Shown here: positions 49,312-61,768 of the stretch, piece after piece | Position numbering within the stretch: position 1 is the first letter of the stretch | How the letters are laid out: every line of letters begins with the position of its first letter | From: Serratia bockelmannii | GTDB taxonomy: Bacteria > Pseudomonadota > Gammaproteobacteria > Enterobacterales > Enterobacteriaceae | Length of the DNA stretch: 64,000 bases | Assembly (NCBI RefSeq): GCF_008011855.1 | Contig: NZ_VOUX01000002.1 | Span: 1-64,000, forward strand | Direction of reading: 5' to 3' | Program-made: the position numbers and the translations under genes | Notes under the pieces: model-generated | The model's input: the letters and a program-made list of their open reading frames with translations, nothing else | Told to the model about the DNA's origin: nothing | Database searches by the model: none

Positions 49312-50706
49312 ATGCGTAACGAAACGACACAACTCAGACGCGGACTAAACGCGCGGCATATCCGTTTCATGGCCCTCGGCTCGGCGATCGGCACCGGCCT
49401 GTTCTACGGCTCCGCCGGCGCCATCCAGCTGGCCGGCCCGGCCGTGCTGCTGGCCTACCTGGTGGGCGGCGCGGCGGTGTTCATGGTGATGCGCGCGCTG
49501 GGTGAAATGGCGGTGCACCAGCCGGTTTCCGGCTCGTTCGGCCACTACGCCAGCCACTATCTCGGCCCGCTGGCCGGGTTCCTCACCGGTTGGACCTACA
49601 CCTTCGAAATGGTGATCGTCGCCCTGGCGGACGTCACCGCCTTCGGCATCTATATGGGGCTGTGGTTCCCGGACGTCGCTCAGTGGGTTTGGGTGCTCAG
49701 CATCATCCTGTTTATCGGCGCGCTCAACCTGTGCAGCGTCAAGGTCTTCGGCGAGCTGGAGTTCTGGCTGTCGCTGGTCAAAGTCGCCGCCATCGTGGCG
49801 ATGATCGTCGGCGGTGCGGCGGTGATGCTGTTCGGTTTCGGGCAAACCCAGCACGCCACCGGTATCAGCAACCTGTGGCAACACGGCGGCTTTATGCCTA
49901 ACGGCTTCGGCGGTGTGGTCGCGTCATTGGCAGTGGTGATGTTCGCCTTCGGCGGCATCGAGATCATCGGCATTACCGCCAGCGAGGCGAAAGACCCCGC
50001 CAAAGTGCTGCCGAAGGCGATCAACGCCGTACCGGTGCGCATCCTGCTGTTTTACGTGCTGACGCTGACGGTGCTGATGGCGATCTATCCGTGGAACAGT
50101 ATCGGCCAGAACGGCAGCCCGTTCGTCGAGATTTTCAGCAACCTTGGCATCAGTTCCGCCGCCAACGTGCTGAACGTGGTGGTGATCACCGCGGCCATTT
50201 CGGCCATCAACAGCGACATCTTCGGCGCCGGCCGCATGATGTACGGCATGGCGCAGGACGGCCAGGCGCCGCGCAGCTTCACCAAACTGACCGCCAGCGG
50301 CGTGCCGTGGATGACGGTGCTGGTGATGTCAGTCGCCCTGCTGCTGGCGGTGGTGCTCAACTACCTGATCCCGGAGAAGGTCTTCATGATCATCGCCTCG
50401 ATCGCCACCTTCGCCACCGTCTGGGTGTGGCTGATGATCCTGCTGTCGCAGATCGTCATGCGCCGCACGCTGTCGCCGGAAGAAACTCGTCAGTTGAGCT
50501 TCCCGGTGCCGTGGTGGCCGGTGGCGCCGGCATTGGCGACCGCCTTTATGGCGTTCGTCATCGGCCTGCTCGGCTACTTCGAAGAGAGCCGCATCGCGCT
50601 GTACGTCGGGCTGGTGTGGATCGCTTTACTCACCGTGGCTTACTGGCTGTGGGTGCGCAAAAAAGGCGGCGGCTCGCCGGTGACCGCGGCGACGCAACAG
50701 ATGTAA
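49312..50706 (+). CDS. hutT: APC-family amino-acid permease, probable histidine transporter
   Basis: The 464-residue permease has about twelve membrane helices and the APC segment [35 protein letters not shown] near residues 16-50 as in the ProY/HisP-like group. The start is ATG 49312 behind GGGAAGC; a frame starting at 49234 has no support. Situation 102 bases after hutH suggests histidine uptake. A terminator follows; the gene is probably read with the hut pair, but the spacer may carry its own promoter. It resembles the HutT type; other amino acids are possible. Confidence 0.82.
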   Translation: MRNETTQLRRGLNARHIRFMALGSAIGTGLFYGSAGAIQLAGPAVLLAYLVGGAAVFMVMRALGEMAVHQPVSGSFGHYASHYLGPLAGFLTGWTYTFEMVIVALADVTAFGIYMGLWFPDVAQWVWVLSIILFIGALNLCSVKVFGELEFWLSLVKVAAIVAMIVGGAAVMLFGFGQTQHATGISNLWQHGGFMPNGFGGVVASLAVVMFAFGGIEIIGITASEAKDPAKVLPKAINAVPVRILLFYVLTLTVLMAIYPWNSIGQNGSPFVEIFSNLGISSAANVLNVVVITAAISAINSDIFGAGRMMYGMAQDGQAPRSFTKLTASGVPWMTVLVMSVALLLAVVLNYLIPEKVFMIIASIATFATVWVWLMILLSQIVMRRTLSPEETRQLSFPVPWWPVAPALATAFMAFVIGLLGYFEESRIALYVGLVWIALLTVAYWLWVRKKGGGSPVTAATQQM

Positions 50707-50720
50707 CGCCCGCTGTTGAT

Positions 50721-50746
50721 AAAACCCGCTGCGGCGGGTTTTTTTA
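50721..50746. terminator. hut/megL bidirectional terminator
   Basis: AACCCGC and GCGGGTT with loop TGCG (50723-50740) lead into T7 on the plus strand; the minus-strand stem begins right at the end of megL, so it can stop both. Confidence 0.88.
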
Positions 50747-51940
50747 TTGCGCTTGCGCCAGCGCCTGCAGGATATCGGCCTGCAGATCGTCAAACGCCTC
50801 CAGCCCGGCGGACAGCCGCACCAGCCCCTCGCTGATGTGGTGCCGTTTCCGCTCTTCCGGCGTGTAGGCCGAGTGCGTCATGCTGGCCGGGTGTTGCGCC
50901 AGGCTTTCGCAATCGCCCAGGCTGACCGCGCGCAAAATGAGCTGCAGCGCATTGAGGAAGCGAATGCCTGCACGCATGCCGCCCCGCAGTTCAAACGCCA
51001 GCATGCCGCCGGGGCGCGCCATTTGCCGCTGCGCCAACGCATGCTGCGGGAAGTTCGCCAGGCCGGGGTAATACACCCGCTCGACCGCCGGATGCTCCGC
51101 CAACATCTCTGCCAGGCGCTGCGCGTTATCGCAATGACGTTCCATGCGCAGCGGCAAGGTTTTCATCCCACGCAGCACCAGCGCGGCATCCTGCGCCGAC
51201 AGTACCGCCCCGTTCATGTCCTTTAACCCCTCCAGACGGATCGCCTCGGCCAACGCCTGACGCGTCACCGCTATCCCGGCCAAGAGATCGCCGTGCCCGC
51301 CGAGGTACTTGGTCGCCGAGTGCACCACGATATCGGCACCTAACGCCAAGGGCCGCTGTAGATAGGGCGTGCAGTAGGTATTGTCCACCAGCAGCAGCGC
51401 CTGATGCCGATGGGCGATCTCCGCTACGGCGGCGATATCGACCAAGCGCATATTGGGATTGGCCGGGGTTTCGCAATACACCAGTCGGGTATGCGGACCC
51501 ATGGCCGACGCTAGCCGCTCCGGCCGGGTCAGGTCAACGTGGGTTATCTTGACGCCGAAGCGTGCCAAGCCATGATGAAAGTAGCTGAAGGTACAGCCAT
51601 AGACGGTTTCATCGACAATCAGCTCATCGCCCGGTCTGAGCAGCGTCCAGCAACACGCGGTGATCGCCCCCATACCGGAAGCGAACGCCACCGCCGCCTC
51701 CCCCTCCTCCAGGTTGGCGATGCGTTGCTCGAGCAGGGTTAACGTCGGATTGGCGATGCGCGAATAAAAGTACCCCGGCTCGGTGCCGGCAAAGCAGGCA
51801 CCGCCGTATTCCGCGGTGGGAAAAGCAAACGTAGAGCTCATAAACACCGGCGGAGACAGTGCCCCCTGATACCGCTGCGGATCGTAGCCGTAATGAATAG
51901 CCCGGGTGGCAAAGTCGTGGCCAACTGCTGTAGCGGACAT
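50744..51940 (-). CDS. megL: methionine gamma-lyase (PLP enzyme)
   Basis: This 398-residue Cys/Met metabolism enzyme splits methionine into methanethiol, ammonia and 2-oxobutyrate, and can release H2S from homocysteine or cysteine. PLP Lys211 is in [14 protein letters not shown]. Cys116 in [14 protein letters not shown] is the residue that separates true methionine gamma-lyases from cystathionine lyases/synthases, and the numbering is the same as in the Pseudomonas putida enzyme. Start ATG has AGGAG seven bases upstream. It is 30 bases after a DUF1641 gene on the same strand. A cystathionine-type role cannot be excluded without assay. Confidence 0.86.
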   Translation of the reverse strand: MSATAVGHDFATRAIHYGYDPQRYQGALSPPVFMSSTFAFPTAEYGGACFAGTEPGYFYSRIANPTLTLLEQRIANLEEGEAAVAFASGMGAITACCWTLLRPGDELIVDETVYGCTFSYFHHGLARFGVKITHVDLTRPERLASAMGPHTRLVYCETPANPNMRLVDIAAVAEIAHRHQALLLVDNTYCTPYLQRPLALGADIVVHSATKYLGGHGDLLAGIAVTRQALAEAIRLEGLKDMNGAVLSAQDAALVLRGMKTLPLRMERHCDNAQRLAEMLAEHPAVERVYYPGLANFPQHALAQRQMARPGGMLAFELRGGMRAGIRFLNALQLILRAVSLGDCESLAQHPASMTHSAYTPEERKRHHISEGLVRLSAGLEAFDDLQADILQALAQAQ

Positions 51941-51970
51941 AACACAACTCCTTACCTGAGTGGGTGAAGC

Positions 51971-52375
51971 TTAATTCGTTGATTCATCCGAAAGGGCCGG
52001 CGGCAATGCGCTGTCTCGCGTGCGCTGGCCGATGATTTGTAAAGTACGCAGCAGCAGCGTCAACCCCAGCAGGGTATCCGGCTGCTTCAGCAAGGCGTAC
52101 AGCGCGCGAAAACTGGCCGGCGGAGGATTCAATTGCAGCTCGCTGTGCGCCATCTGCAACGCAGTCCCCCCCTCCCAACCGACCGTAACCAGCCCTTCAA
52201 ACACGCCGGCCAGTTTCTCCACCAGCGCGTTGTCGGCGATATCCACCACGTCCGACAACAGCGACAACAGATCGACCACGTTATCCAACCGCCCGCCCGC
52301 CAGCAGCGGCTGCAATTTCTCGAGCAACGCCGCCAATGATTGCAGGTCCGCCGCATGCACCGTGCTTTCCGTCAT
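51971..52375 (-). CDS. DUF1641 family protein
   Basis: The 134-residue protein is mostly helical with Leu-rich heptads (LLEKLQPLLAGGRLDNVVDLLSLLSDVVDIADNALVEKL, about residues 17-55). It matches the DUF1641 group by general form and by pairing with a SQR-like gene: the start overlaps the flavoprotein gene's end by 4 bases. DUF1641 proteins often neighbour sulfide:quinone oxidoreductase or formate-dehydrogenase genes. No catalytic residues are seen; a partner or anchor subunit is plausible. Confidence 0.72.
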   Translation of the reverse strand: MTESTVHAADLQSLAALLEKLQPLLAGGRLDNVVDLLSLLSDVVDIADNALVEKLAGVFEGLVTVGWEGGTALQMAHSELQLNPPPASFRALYALLKQPDTLLGLTLLLRTLQIIGQRTRDSALPPALSDESTN

Positions 52376-53562
52376 ATCAGCCCCCTTACCGTGGCCCAGT
52401 AAAGGCCGCGGTTAAACCCATTACGCAGCATGCCGCCTACCTTGGTGGCGGGCGTCGGCAGTACGTCATGCCGGTAGTCGTAGACCAGCGGCATGCCGGC
52501 ATTCAGCCCCATTTGCGCGACCGCCTGCACCTTGCCATCGTAATGGCTCACGGGCTGGCCCAGCCGCATTTCCGCCACGATGTTGTCGGCAATGACCGGC
52601 GCCTGATTATGGCAAGAGCCGCCGGCCTTGCTGACCGGCAAATCCACGGTATCGCCGATCACATATACGCCCTGCTGGCCGTAGACCTGCAGCGTTTGAT
52701 GATCGGTTGGCAGCCAGCCTTCGCCGTTTTGACTCTCGCTCAACCCGGTATTGCGCACCGCCTCGACTGCGCGAATCGGCGGCGTTGCCATCAGAATGTC
52801 GAACGGCTGTTCTTCCCCTTCGGCGGAATAGGCGATGTTACGCTGGGCGTCTACTCGGCTGAGGGTAAACCCACGCTGGTGGCGAATGTCGCGCGCGGCA
52901 AAAATGGCGGGCAGCGCTTCGCCGGTCGGCCGCTGCAAAAACAGGCAGTTGCGCAGCAGTTGGGAAATGGTCGGGTAGGTGTACACAATCTCTACCGCCT
53001 TGCGCACGCCGCGCCGCCGTAGGTAGTCGTCCAGCATCAAGGTGGTTTCGATCGGCGCAATGCCGCACTGATGGGGCACGTTGGGCGTTTCGGGGAAGGA
53101 CACGGTGATGAAAATTCGGCCTTTTTCGATCGTCGCCAGCTTATGCGCCAGCCGCCTGGCGGCCTGATACTGATAAAAATGATCGCCCGCCTGCGCCAAT
53201 CCTTCGATTCGTTCTGGCCAAGGGACACAGCCGGTAGCAAAGACCAGAAAGTCATAGGAATAAATTTTACCGCTTTGCGTAGCTATACTTCGCTGTTTTA
53301 AATCGAAAGATTGCGCTTTATCAACAATAAACTGTATTTCAGGCCGCAATAAACTCCGCTGTGAACGCGTGAGCTCTTGCTTGAAAAAAGCATTGAACGC
53401 CACATACATAAACGCCGGCTTGTAATAATGCAGCGGCGAATCCGATATCATTAATAACTCGACTTTATTATTAATAATCTCTTGGTGTAATTTTGCGGCC
53501 AATAAATTGGCCAGGATGGTGCCGCCGGTTCCACCGCCGATAATGATGATTCGCTGTCGCAT
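52372..53562 (-). CDS. sulfide:quinone oxidoreductase-like FAD protein
   Basis: The 396-residue protein has a FAD-binding GGGTGG motif at residues 9-14, followed by a SQR-like layout: FATGC (Cys112), PHQCGIAPIETTLMLDDYLRRRG (Cys166) and GDTVDLPVSKAGGSCHN (Cys317). The first two cysteines fit known positions of SQR; the third, usually some 40 residues further on, is not at the expected place (the corresponding region reads VQAVAQMGLNAG), while Cys317 is close to the FAD motif. Thus either a variant redox pair or a non-SQR function of this family (NAD(P)H or thiol oxidase) is possible. Start ATG 53562 follows GCGGGGGC. The gene is first in a unit with DUF1641 and megL. Confidence 0.75.
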   Translation of the reverse strand: MRQRIIIIGGGTGGTILANLLAAKLHQEIINNKVELLMISDSPLHYYKPAFMYVAFNAFFKQELTRSQRSLLRPEIQFIVDKAQSFDLKQRSIATQSGKIYSYDFLVFATGCVPWPERIEGLAQAGDHFYQYQAARRLAHKLATIEKGRIFITVSFPETPNVPHQCGIAPIETTLMLDDYLRRRGVRKAVEIVYTYPTISQLLRNCLFLQRPTGEALPAIFAARDIRHQRGFTLSRVDAQRNIAYSAEGEEQPFDILMATPPIRAVEAVRNTGLSESQNGEGWLPTDHQTLQVYGQQGVYVIGDTVDLPVSKAGGSCHNQAPVIADNIVAEMRLGQPVSHYDGKVQAVAQMGLNAGMPLVYDYRHDVLPTPATKVGGMLRNGFNRGLYWATVRGLI

Positions 53563-53798
53563 CAAGCCCCCGCTCAACCGGCCAGCAAGCCGGCAGTATT
53601 AAGGTATGGTGATGATGAAGTTCTACGGCAGAACGGCGAGAAATAAACTGCCTTATTGGCAGTCTAGTAACGAATAGTTATAAAGCAAATAAAATGGGAA
53701 TATAAAAACGGGAAAGAGAGATATCGGAATAAATTTACCCCGTTAAAAACTACCGTTTTTAATAAATAACTACTGGTTAATATATCGGTTATAGCCAC

Positions 53799-53824
53799 AA
53801 AAAAACCCGCCGCAGCGGGTTTTT
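53799..53824 (-). terminator. eno terminator
   Basis: AAAACCCGC and GCGGGTTTT around CGCA end in a long T run on the minus strand, 25 bases beyond the eno stop. The gap 53563-53798 before the SQR-like gene is very A/T-rich (its promoter) and shows no gene. Confidence 0.9.
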
Positions 53825-53848
53825 ATTTAACAACCGAATCGGTCGAAC

Positions 53849-57214
<3,366 letters not shown>

Positions 57215-58009
57215 TCAACTTTCCTTGCGCTTCACCTGCTGCCAGGCGTCTTCCATCTGCTCCAGCGTGGCGTCTTCAAGCCGCAGCCCGCGTTGCTGGA
57301 CGATCGCCTCCACCTCCCGGAAGCGGCGTTCGAACTTGCGGTTCGCCGCCTGCAGCGCGTTCTCGGCCTTGTGGCCCAAATGGCGCGACAGGTTCACGGT
57401 GGCGAACAGCAGATCGCCGATCTCCTCTTCCAGCTTGCTCTCATCAACCACCGCCTGGCGGGCTTCGTGCATCACTTCGTCGATCTCTTCATACACTTTG
57501 TCCAGCACCGGGCCCAGCGTGTTCCAGTCGAAGCCGACCGAGGCGCAGCGTTTTTGGATCTTTTGCGCCTTCATCAACGCCGGCAACGCCTGCGGAATGT
57601 CGTCCAGCACCGAGTGCAGCGCTTTTTCGGCGCGCTCGCCGGCCTTGAGCTGCTCCCAGCGCGCCGCCACGGCTTCGCTGTCTCCGCCCTTGGCGTCGCC
57701 GAAGATGTGCGGATGACGGCGCTCCAGCTTGTCGCTGATGGCGGTGCACACCTCATCAAAATCGAACAGCCCCTGTTCCTGCCCCATCTGGGCGTAGAAC
57801 ACCACCTGGAACAGCAAGTCGCCCAGTTCGTCGCGCAGATCGGCGTAGTCCTGCCGTTCGATGGCGTCCAGCACTTCGTAGGTCTCTTCCAACGTATAAG
57901 GCGCAATGGTGGCGAAGGTTTGCTTGCGGTCCCACGAGCAGCCGAGCTGCGGGTCGCGCAGCGTTTTCATGATGTTCAGCAGACGCTGCAGCGGAGTGGA
58001 TTGGGTCAT
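57215..58009 (-). CDS. mazG: nucleoside triphosphate pyrophosphohydrolase MazG
   Basis: MazG hydrolyses nucleoside triphosphates to monophosphates and modulates (p)ppGpp-linked effects of RelA stress. The 264-residue protein has two MazG-type domains; the first contains EETYEVLDAIERQD and YADLRDELGDLLFQVVFYA (metal glutamates/aspartate), the second EEIGDLLFATVNLSRHLG, with the family GxxDPQLGCSWDRKQT at the start. It follows relA without mazE and mazF, which lie between these genes in E. coli. Confidence 0.96.
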   Translation of the reverse strand: MTQSTPLQRLLNIMKTLRDPQLGCSWDRKQTFATIAPYTLEETYEVLDAIERQDYADLRDELGDLLFQVVFYAQMGQEQGLFDFDEVCTAISDKLERRHPHIFGDAKGGDSEAVAARWEQLKAGERAEKALHSVLDDIPQALPALMKAQKIQKRCASVGFDWNTLGPVLDKVYEEIDEVMHEARQAVVDESKLEEEIGDLLFATVNLSRHLGHKAENALQAANRKFERRFREVEAIVQQRGLRLEDATLEQMEDAWQQVKRKES

Positions 58010-58054
58010 AAAAAATCTCTGAGAAAGAATGGGGGCGCAGGGGAGCGCCCGCAG

Positions 58055-58085
58055 AATTCATGGATTTCGGGCCGCATCCGCTATC
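58055..58085 (-). terminator. relA-mazG hairpin
   Basis: Within the 102-base gap, TTTCGGGCCG and CGGCCCGAAA (about 58065-58100) form a strong ten-base stem, and a second GC-rich stem (GGGGGCGC/GCGCCC) lies at about 58031-58050. No T tract follows. The coordinates are approximate; this may be an attenuator or an RNase processing site. Confidence 0.45.
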
Positions 58086-58111
58086 GATACGGCCCGAAAG
58101 GCGATATGGGC

Positions 58112-60343
58112 TTAGTTGCCGTGCAAACGCTTGGCGTCTATCACGTCCGGCAGTTGGTTCAGCTTCGCCAGCACCCGGCTCAACACCTGCTGGTTGTAGA
58201 TTTCGATATCCATGTCGATAGTGGCCAACTGCTTCTTGGTATCGCTGCGGCTGGCGACGCCCAGCACGTTGACCTTTTCGTTGGCCAGAATGGTGGTGAT
58301 ATCGCGCAGCAGCCCGCTGCGATCGTTGGCCATCACGCGCACCACCAGCGAATAACCGCTGGAGTAGCTTTCGCCCCACACCGCATCGACGATGCGCTCC
58401 GGCGCATGCGATTGCAGATCGACCAGCTGATCGCAGTCCGCACGGTGGATCGAAATACCGCGCCCCTGGGTAATAAAACCGACGATGTCGTCGCCCGGGA
58501 TCGGCTGGCAGCAGCGGGCGATGTGGTGCATCAGGTTGCCCACGCCCTCCACCACCACGCGGCCGTTATCCTTGTTGCGGGTCGGCGGCGGCGCTTTCTG
58601 CTGCACCAGCTGGCGCAGCGCCTCGCGATCCTGCTCTTCGGCGCTCGGCTTGTTGAACTTGCCCTGCAGGTAATTCACCATCTGGTTCAGGCGAATGTCC
58701 CCGCCGCCGATCGCCGCCAACACCTCGTCCAGCGAGTTCATGTTGTAGCGCGGGATCAACAGCTTCTCAGCCTCTTTCAGGCTGATGCCGAGATGCTCCA
58801 GTTCGTTGTCCAGCATCTGGCGGCCGGCGAGAATGTTCTTGTCGCGATCCTGCTTGCGGAACCAGTTGTGGATCTTCGAGCGCCCGCGGCTGGTGGTCAC
58901 GTAGCCCAGGTTCGGGTTCAGCCAGTCGCGGCTCGGGTTTGGCTGTTTCTGGGTGATGATCTCAATCTGATCGCCCATCTTCAGCTGATAGGTAAACGGC
59001 ACGATGCGGCCGCCGATCTTGGCGCCGATGCAGCGGTGACCGACGTCGCTGTGAATGTGGTAAGCGAAATCGAGCGGCGTGGAGCCGGCCGGCAGATCCA
59101 CCACGTCGCCTTTCGGGGTAAAGACATAGACCCGATCGTCGAACACCTGGCTGCGCACTTCGTCGAGCATTTCGCCGGAGTCCGCCATCTCTTCCTGCCA
59201 GGCGATGAGCTTACGCAGCCAGGCGATGCGCTCTTCGTAGCCGGAGCGCACGGTCACGCCCGCGCCCTCTTTGTACTTCCAGTGTGCGGCCACGCCCAGC
59301 TCGGCGTCTTCATGCATTTGCCGGGTGCGGATCTGAATCTCGACGGTTTTGCCGCGCGGCCCCAGCACCACGGTGTGGATCGACTGGTAGCCGTTGGGTT
59401 TCGGGTTGGCGACGTAGTCGTCGAACTCGTCCGGCAGGTGGCGGAAGTGGGTATGCACGATGCCCAACGCCGCGTAGCAATCCTGTAGACGCTCCGCCAC
59501 GATGCGCACCGCGCGCACGTCGAACAGTTCGTCAAACGCCAGGTGCTTTTTCTGCATCTTGCGCCAGATGCTGTAGATGTGTTTCGGCCGGCCGTAAATC
59601 TCCACCCGAATGCCTTCTTTGGCCATCTCGGCGCGCAGCCCGGCGACGAAGTCGTCGATGAACTGTTCGCGATCGATGCGGCGCTCATGCAACAGCTTGG
59701 CGATGCGCTTGTATTCTTCCGGGTGCAGGTAGCGGAAGCAGAAATCTTCCAGCTCCCACTTCAGTTGGCCGATGCCGAGCCGGTTAGCCAGCGGGGCGTA
59801 GATGTTGGAACACTCTTTCGCCGCCAGCACACGTTCGTCTTCCGGCGCGTCTTTCACCTCGCGCAGGTGGGCGATACGTTCCGCCAGCTTGATGACCACG
59901 CAGCGGAAATCCTCCACCATCGCCAACAGCATGCGGCGCACGTTGTCGACCTGTTCGGAGGCCATCGAGTCGTTTTGGGTGGCTTTCAGTTGACGAATGG
60001 CGTCCATGTCGCGCACGCCGTGCACCAGCGCGACGATGCCATTGCCGAACGCTTCGGTCAGGGTCTCTTCCTGCACGATGCCGGCGTCCACCAGCGGGAA
60101 CAGCAGCGCGGCGCGCATACTGTCGTTGTCCATGCTCAGCGTCGAGAGGATTTCCACCATCTCCAGGCCGCGCCACAGCAGCAGCGAGGCGTCGGGATGG
60201 TTTTGGGTCTGCTGCTCACAATAACGCCAGGTTGCGGCCAATCGCTCACATGACTGCGGGTTGGGTAGCCCCAAGCCGGCGATCCACTCATCGAGAGCGA
60301 ACTCACCCGCCGTATTCAGATGTGCACTTCTTACCGCAACCAT
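58112..60343 (-). CDS. relA: GTP pyrophosphokinase RelA
   Basis: RelA makes (p)ppGpp at ribosomes stalled with uncharged tRNA. The 743-residue protein has a degenerate HD hydrolase region, a synthetase domain (EIYGRPKHIYSIWRKMQKKH, NGYQSIHTVVLGPRGKTVEIQIRT), a TGS domain (VYVFTPKGDVVDLPAGSTPLDFAYHIHS), a zinc-finger segment (HIARCCQPIPGDDIVGFIT) and a C-terminal ACT domain. The missing HD residues fit a synthetase-only enzyme. Start MVAVRSAHLN equals the E. coli start. Confidence 0.97.
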   Translation of the reverse strand: MVAVRSAHLNTAGEFALDEWIAGLGLPNPQSCERLAATWRYCEQQTQNHPDASLLLWRGLEMVEILSTLSMDNDSMRAALLFPLVDAGIVQEETLTEAFGNGIVALVHGVRDMDAIRQLKATQNDSMASEQVDNVRRMLLAMVEDFRCVVIKLAERIAHLREVKDAPEDERVLAAKECSNIYAPLANRLGIGQLKWELEDFCFRYLHPEEYKRIAKLLHERRIDREQFIDDFVAGLRAEMAKEGIRVEIYGRPKHIYSIWRKMQKKHLAFDELFDVRAVRIVAERLQDCYAALGIVHTHFRHLPDEFDDYVANPKPNGYQSIHTVVLGPRGKTVEIQIRTRQMHEDAELGVAAHWKYKEGAGVTVRSGYEERIAWLRKLIAWQEEMADSGEMLDEVRSQVFDDRVYVFTPKGDVVDLPAGSTPLDFAYHIHSDVGHRCIGAKIGGRIVPFTYQLKMGDQIEIITQKQPNPSRDWLNPNLGYVTTSRGRSKIHNWFRKQDRDKNILAGRQMLDNELEHLGISLKEAEKLLIPRYNMNSLDEVLAAIGGGDIRLNQMVNYLQGKFNKPSAEEQDREALRQLVQQKAPPPTRNKDNGRVVVEGVGNLMHHIARCCQPIPGDDIVGFITQGRGISIHRADCDQLVDLQSHAPERIVDAVWGESYSSGYSLVVRVMANDRSGLLRDITTILANEKVNVLGVASRSDTKKQLATIDMDIEIYNQQVLSRVLAKLNQLPDVIDAKRLHGN

Positions 60344-60352
60344 AACTTCTCC

Positions 60353-61702
60353 CTACTTTGCAGCGACCTCTGGCGCGCGCTCGTTGATAAACAGCGCCAT
60401 TGATTCAAGATGCCCCGTGTGCGGAAACATATCCAACATCCGCACGCGCGCAAGACGATAACCGGCGTTCAACAGCACTTTGCTGTCGCGAGCCAGCGTG
60501 GTGGGGTTACAGGAAACATACACCACCCGCGCCGGCGCCAGTTTTACAATGTGTGACATCACCCCGGCCGCACCGGCGCGGGCGGGATCCAGCATCACCT
60601 TATCAAACCCTTGTGCTGCCCAAGGTTGCCGCTCAACGTCGTCCTCCAGATTCTCATGGAAGAACGACGCATTATTCAGCTTATTCTTATGTGCATTATA
60701 TTGCCCATTCGCTACCAGCGTGGCAACACCTTCGATGCCCACCACCGCAGCGGCGCGGCGCGCCAGCGGCAGGGTGAAATTCCCCATGCCGCAGAACAGG
60801 TCCAGCACCCGATCATTGGGTTGAATGTCGAGCCATTCAAGGGCCTGCGCCACCATTTGTTGGTTTACGGCGTCATTGACCTGAATAAAGTCGCGCGGAC
60901 TGAAGTCTAAGCGTAGCCCGTCAACCTGATAATACGGCGTTTCACCGCACAGTTTTTCCACGCGGTCGCTGTCCGGCGCCAGATAAACAGCGACGTTTTC
61001 CCGCTCGCCAAACGCCAACAGCGCCTGGCGATCCGCCTCTTTCAGGGCATCGAGATGGCGCAGCACCAGCAGCGGGCCGTTATCCGCCAGCACCAGCTCC
61101 ACATGCCCCAGCCGCCGCACCGCCTGCAGCCCGCTCAGGCAGGCGCGCACCGGCGCCAGCAGCTGTTCCAGCTCCGGGCGCAGCACCGGGCAGTGCTCCA
61201 CCGCTACCAGCTCGCTGGAGGCCGCCTGTCGAAACCCCATCATCAGGCGCTGCAACTTCGGCTGCCACGCCAGGCTCAGGCGGGCGCGGCGGCGATAACC
61301 GTATTCCGGGCCGGCGATCACCGGTTCCTGCTGCGGGGTCACCCCGGTTTCGCGGGCGATCATGCGCACCAGCGCCGCCGCCTTGCTCTGCTGCTGCAGT
61401 GCCTCATCCGCATGCTGCTGCTGGCAGCCGCCGCACACGCCGAAATGCGGGCAGCGCGGTGCCACCCGCTGCGGGCTGCGGCTCAGCAGGCGCTTGAGCT
61501 TGCCTTTGGCGAACTGGCGCTTGTCTTCGGTCAGCTGGATTTCCGCCTGCTCGCCCGGCAATACGCCCGGCACGAACACCGCTTTGCCGTCGTGGCGCGC
61601 CACGCCCTGGCCGAAAGGATCGAGATCGCTCACCGTCACGGTGAAGATTTGTGAGCTCTGCCGGGTCGTCACGCGGCGTTTGGGAGAGTAGAATTGCGCC
61701 AT
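60353..61702 (-). CDS. rlmD: 23S rRNA (uracil(1939)-C5)-methyltransferase RlmD
   Basis: RlmD methylates U1939 of 23S rRNA. The 449-residue protein has an N-terminal TRAM domain ([21 protein letters not shown]), a [4Fe-4S] cluster motif [14 protein letters not shown] (about residues 82-95) and a SAM-binding methyltransferase domain with [25 protein letters not shown] and the catalytic Cys in [13 protein letters not shown]. It is 9 bases upstream of relA on the same strand and divergent from barA by 66 bases. Confidence 0.97.
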   Translation of the reverse strand: MAQFYSPKRRVTTRQSSQIFTVTVSDLDPFGQGVARHDGKAVFVPGVLPGEQAEIQLTEDKRQFAKGKLKRLLSRSPQRVAPRCPHFGVCGGCQQQHADEALQQQSKAAALVRMIARETGVTPQQEPVIAGPEYGYRRRARLSLAWQPKLQRLMMGFRQAASSELVAVEHCPVLRPELEQLLAPVRACLSGLQAVRRLGHVELVLADNGPLLVLRHLDALKEADRQALLAFGERENVAVYLAPDSDRVEKLCGETPYYQVDGLRLDFSPRDFIQVNDAVNQQMVAQALEWLDIQPNDRVLDLFCGMGNFTLPLARRAAAVVGIEGVATLVANGQYNAHKNKLNNASFFHENLEDDVERQPWAAQGFDKVMLDPARAGAAGVMSHIVKLAPARVVYVSCNPTTLARDSKVLLNAGYRLARVRMLDMFPHTGHLESMALFINERAPEVAAK

Positions 61703-61768
61703 ATTTGTCGATTGTGTGCTGGTTCATTAAGCTAGTGTCAGCTGTCAATTCTCCCACATTGGAATCCC

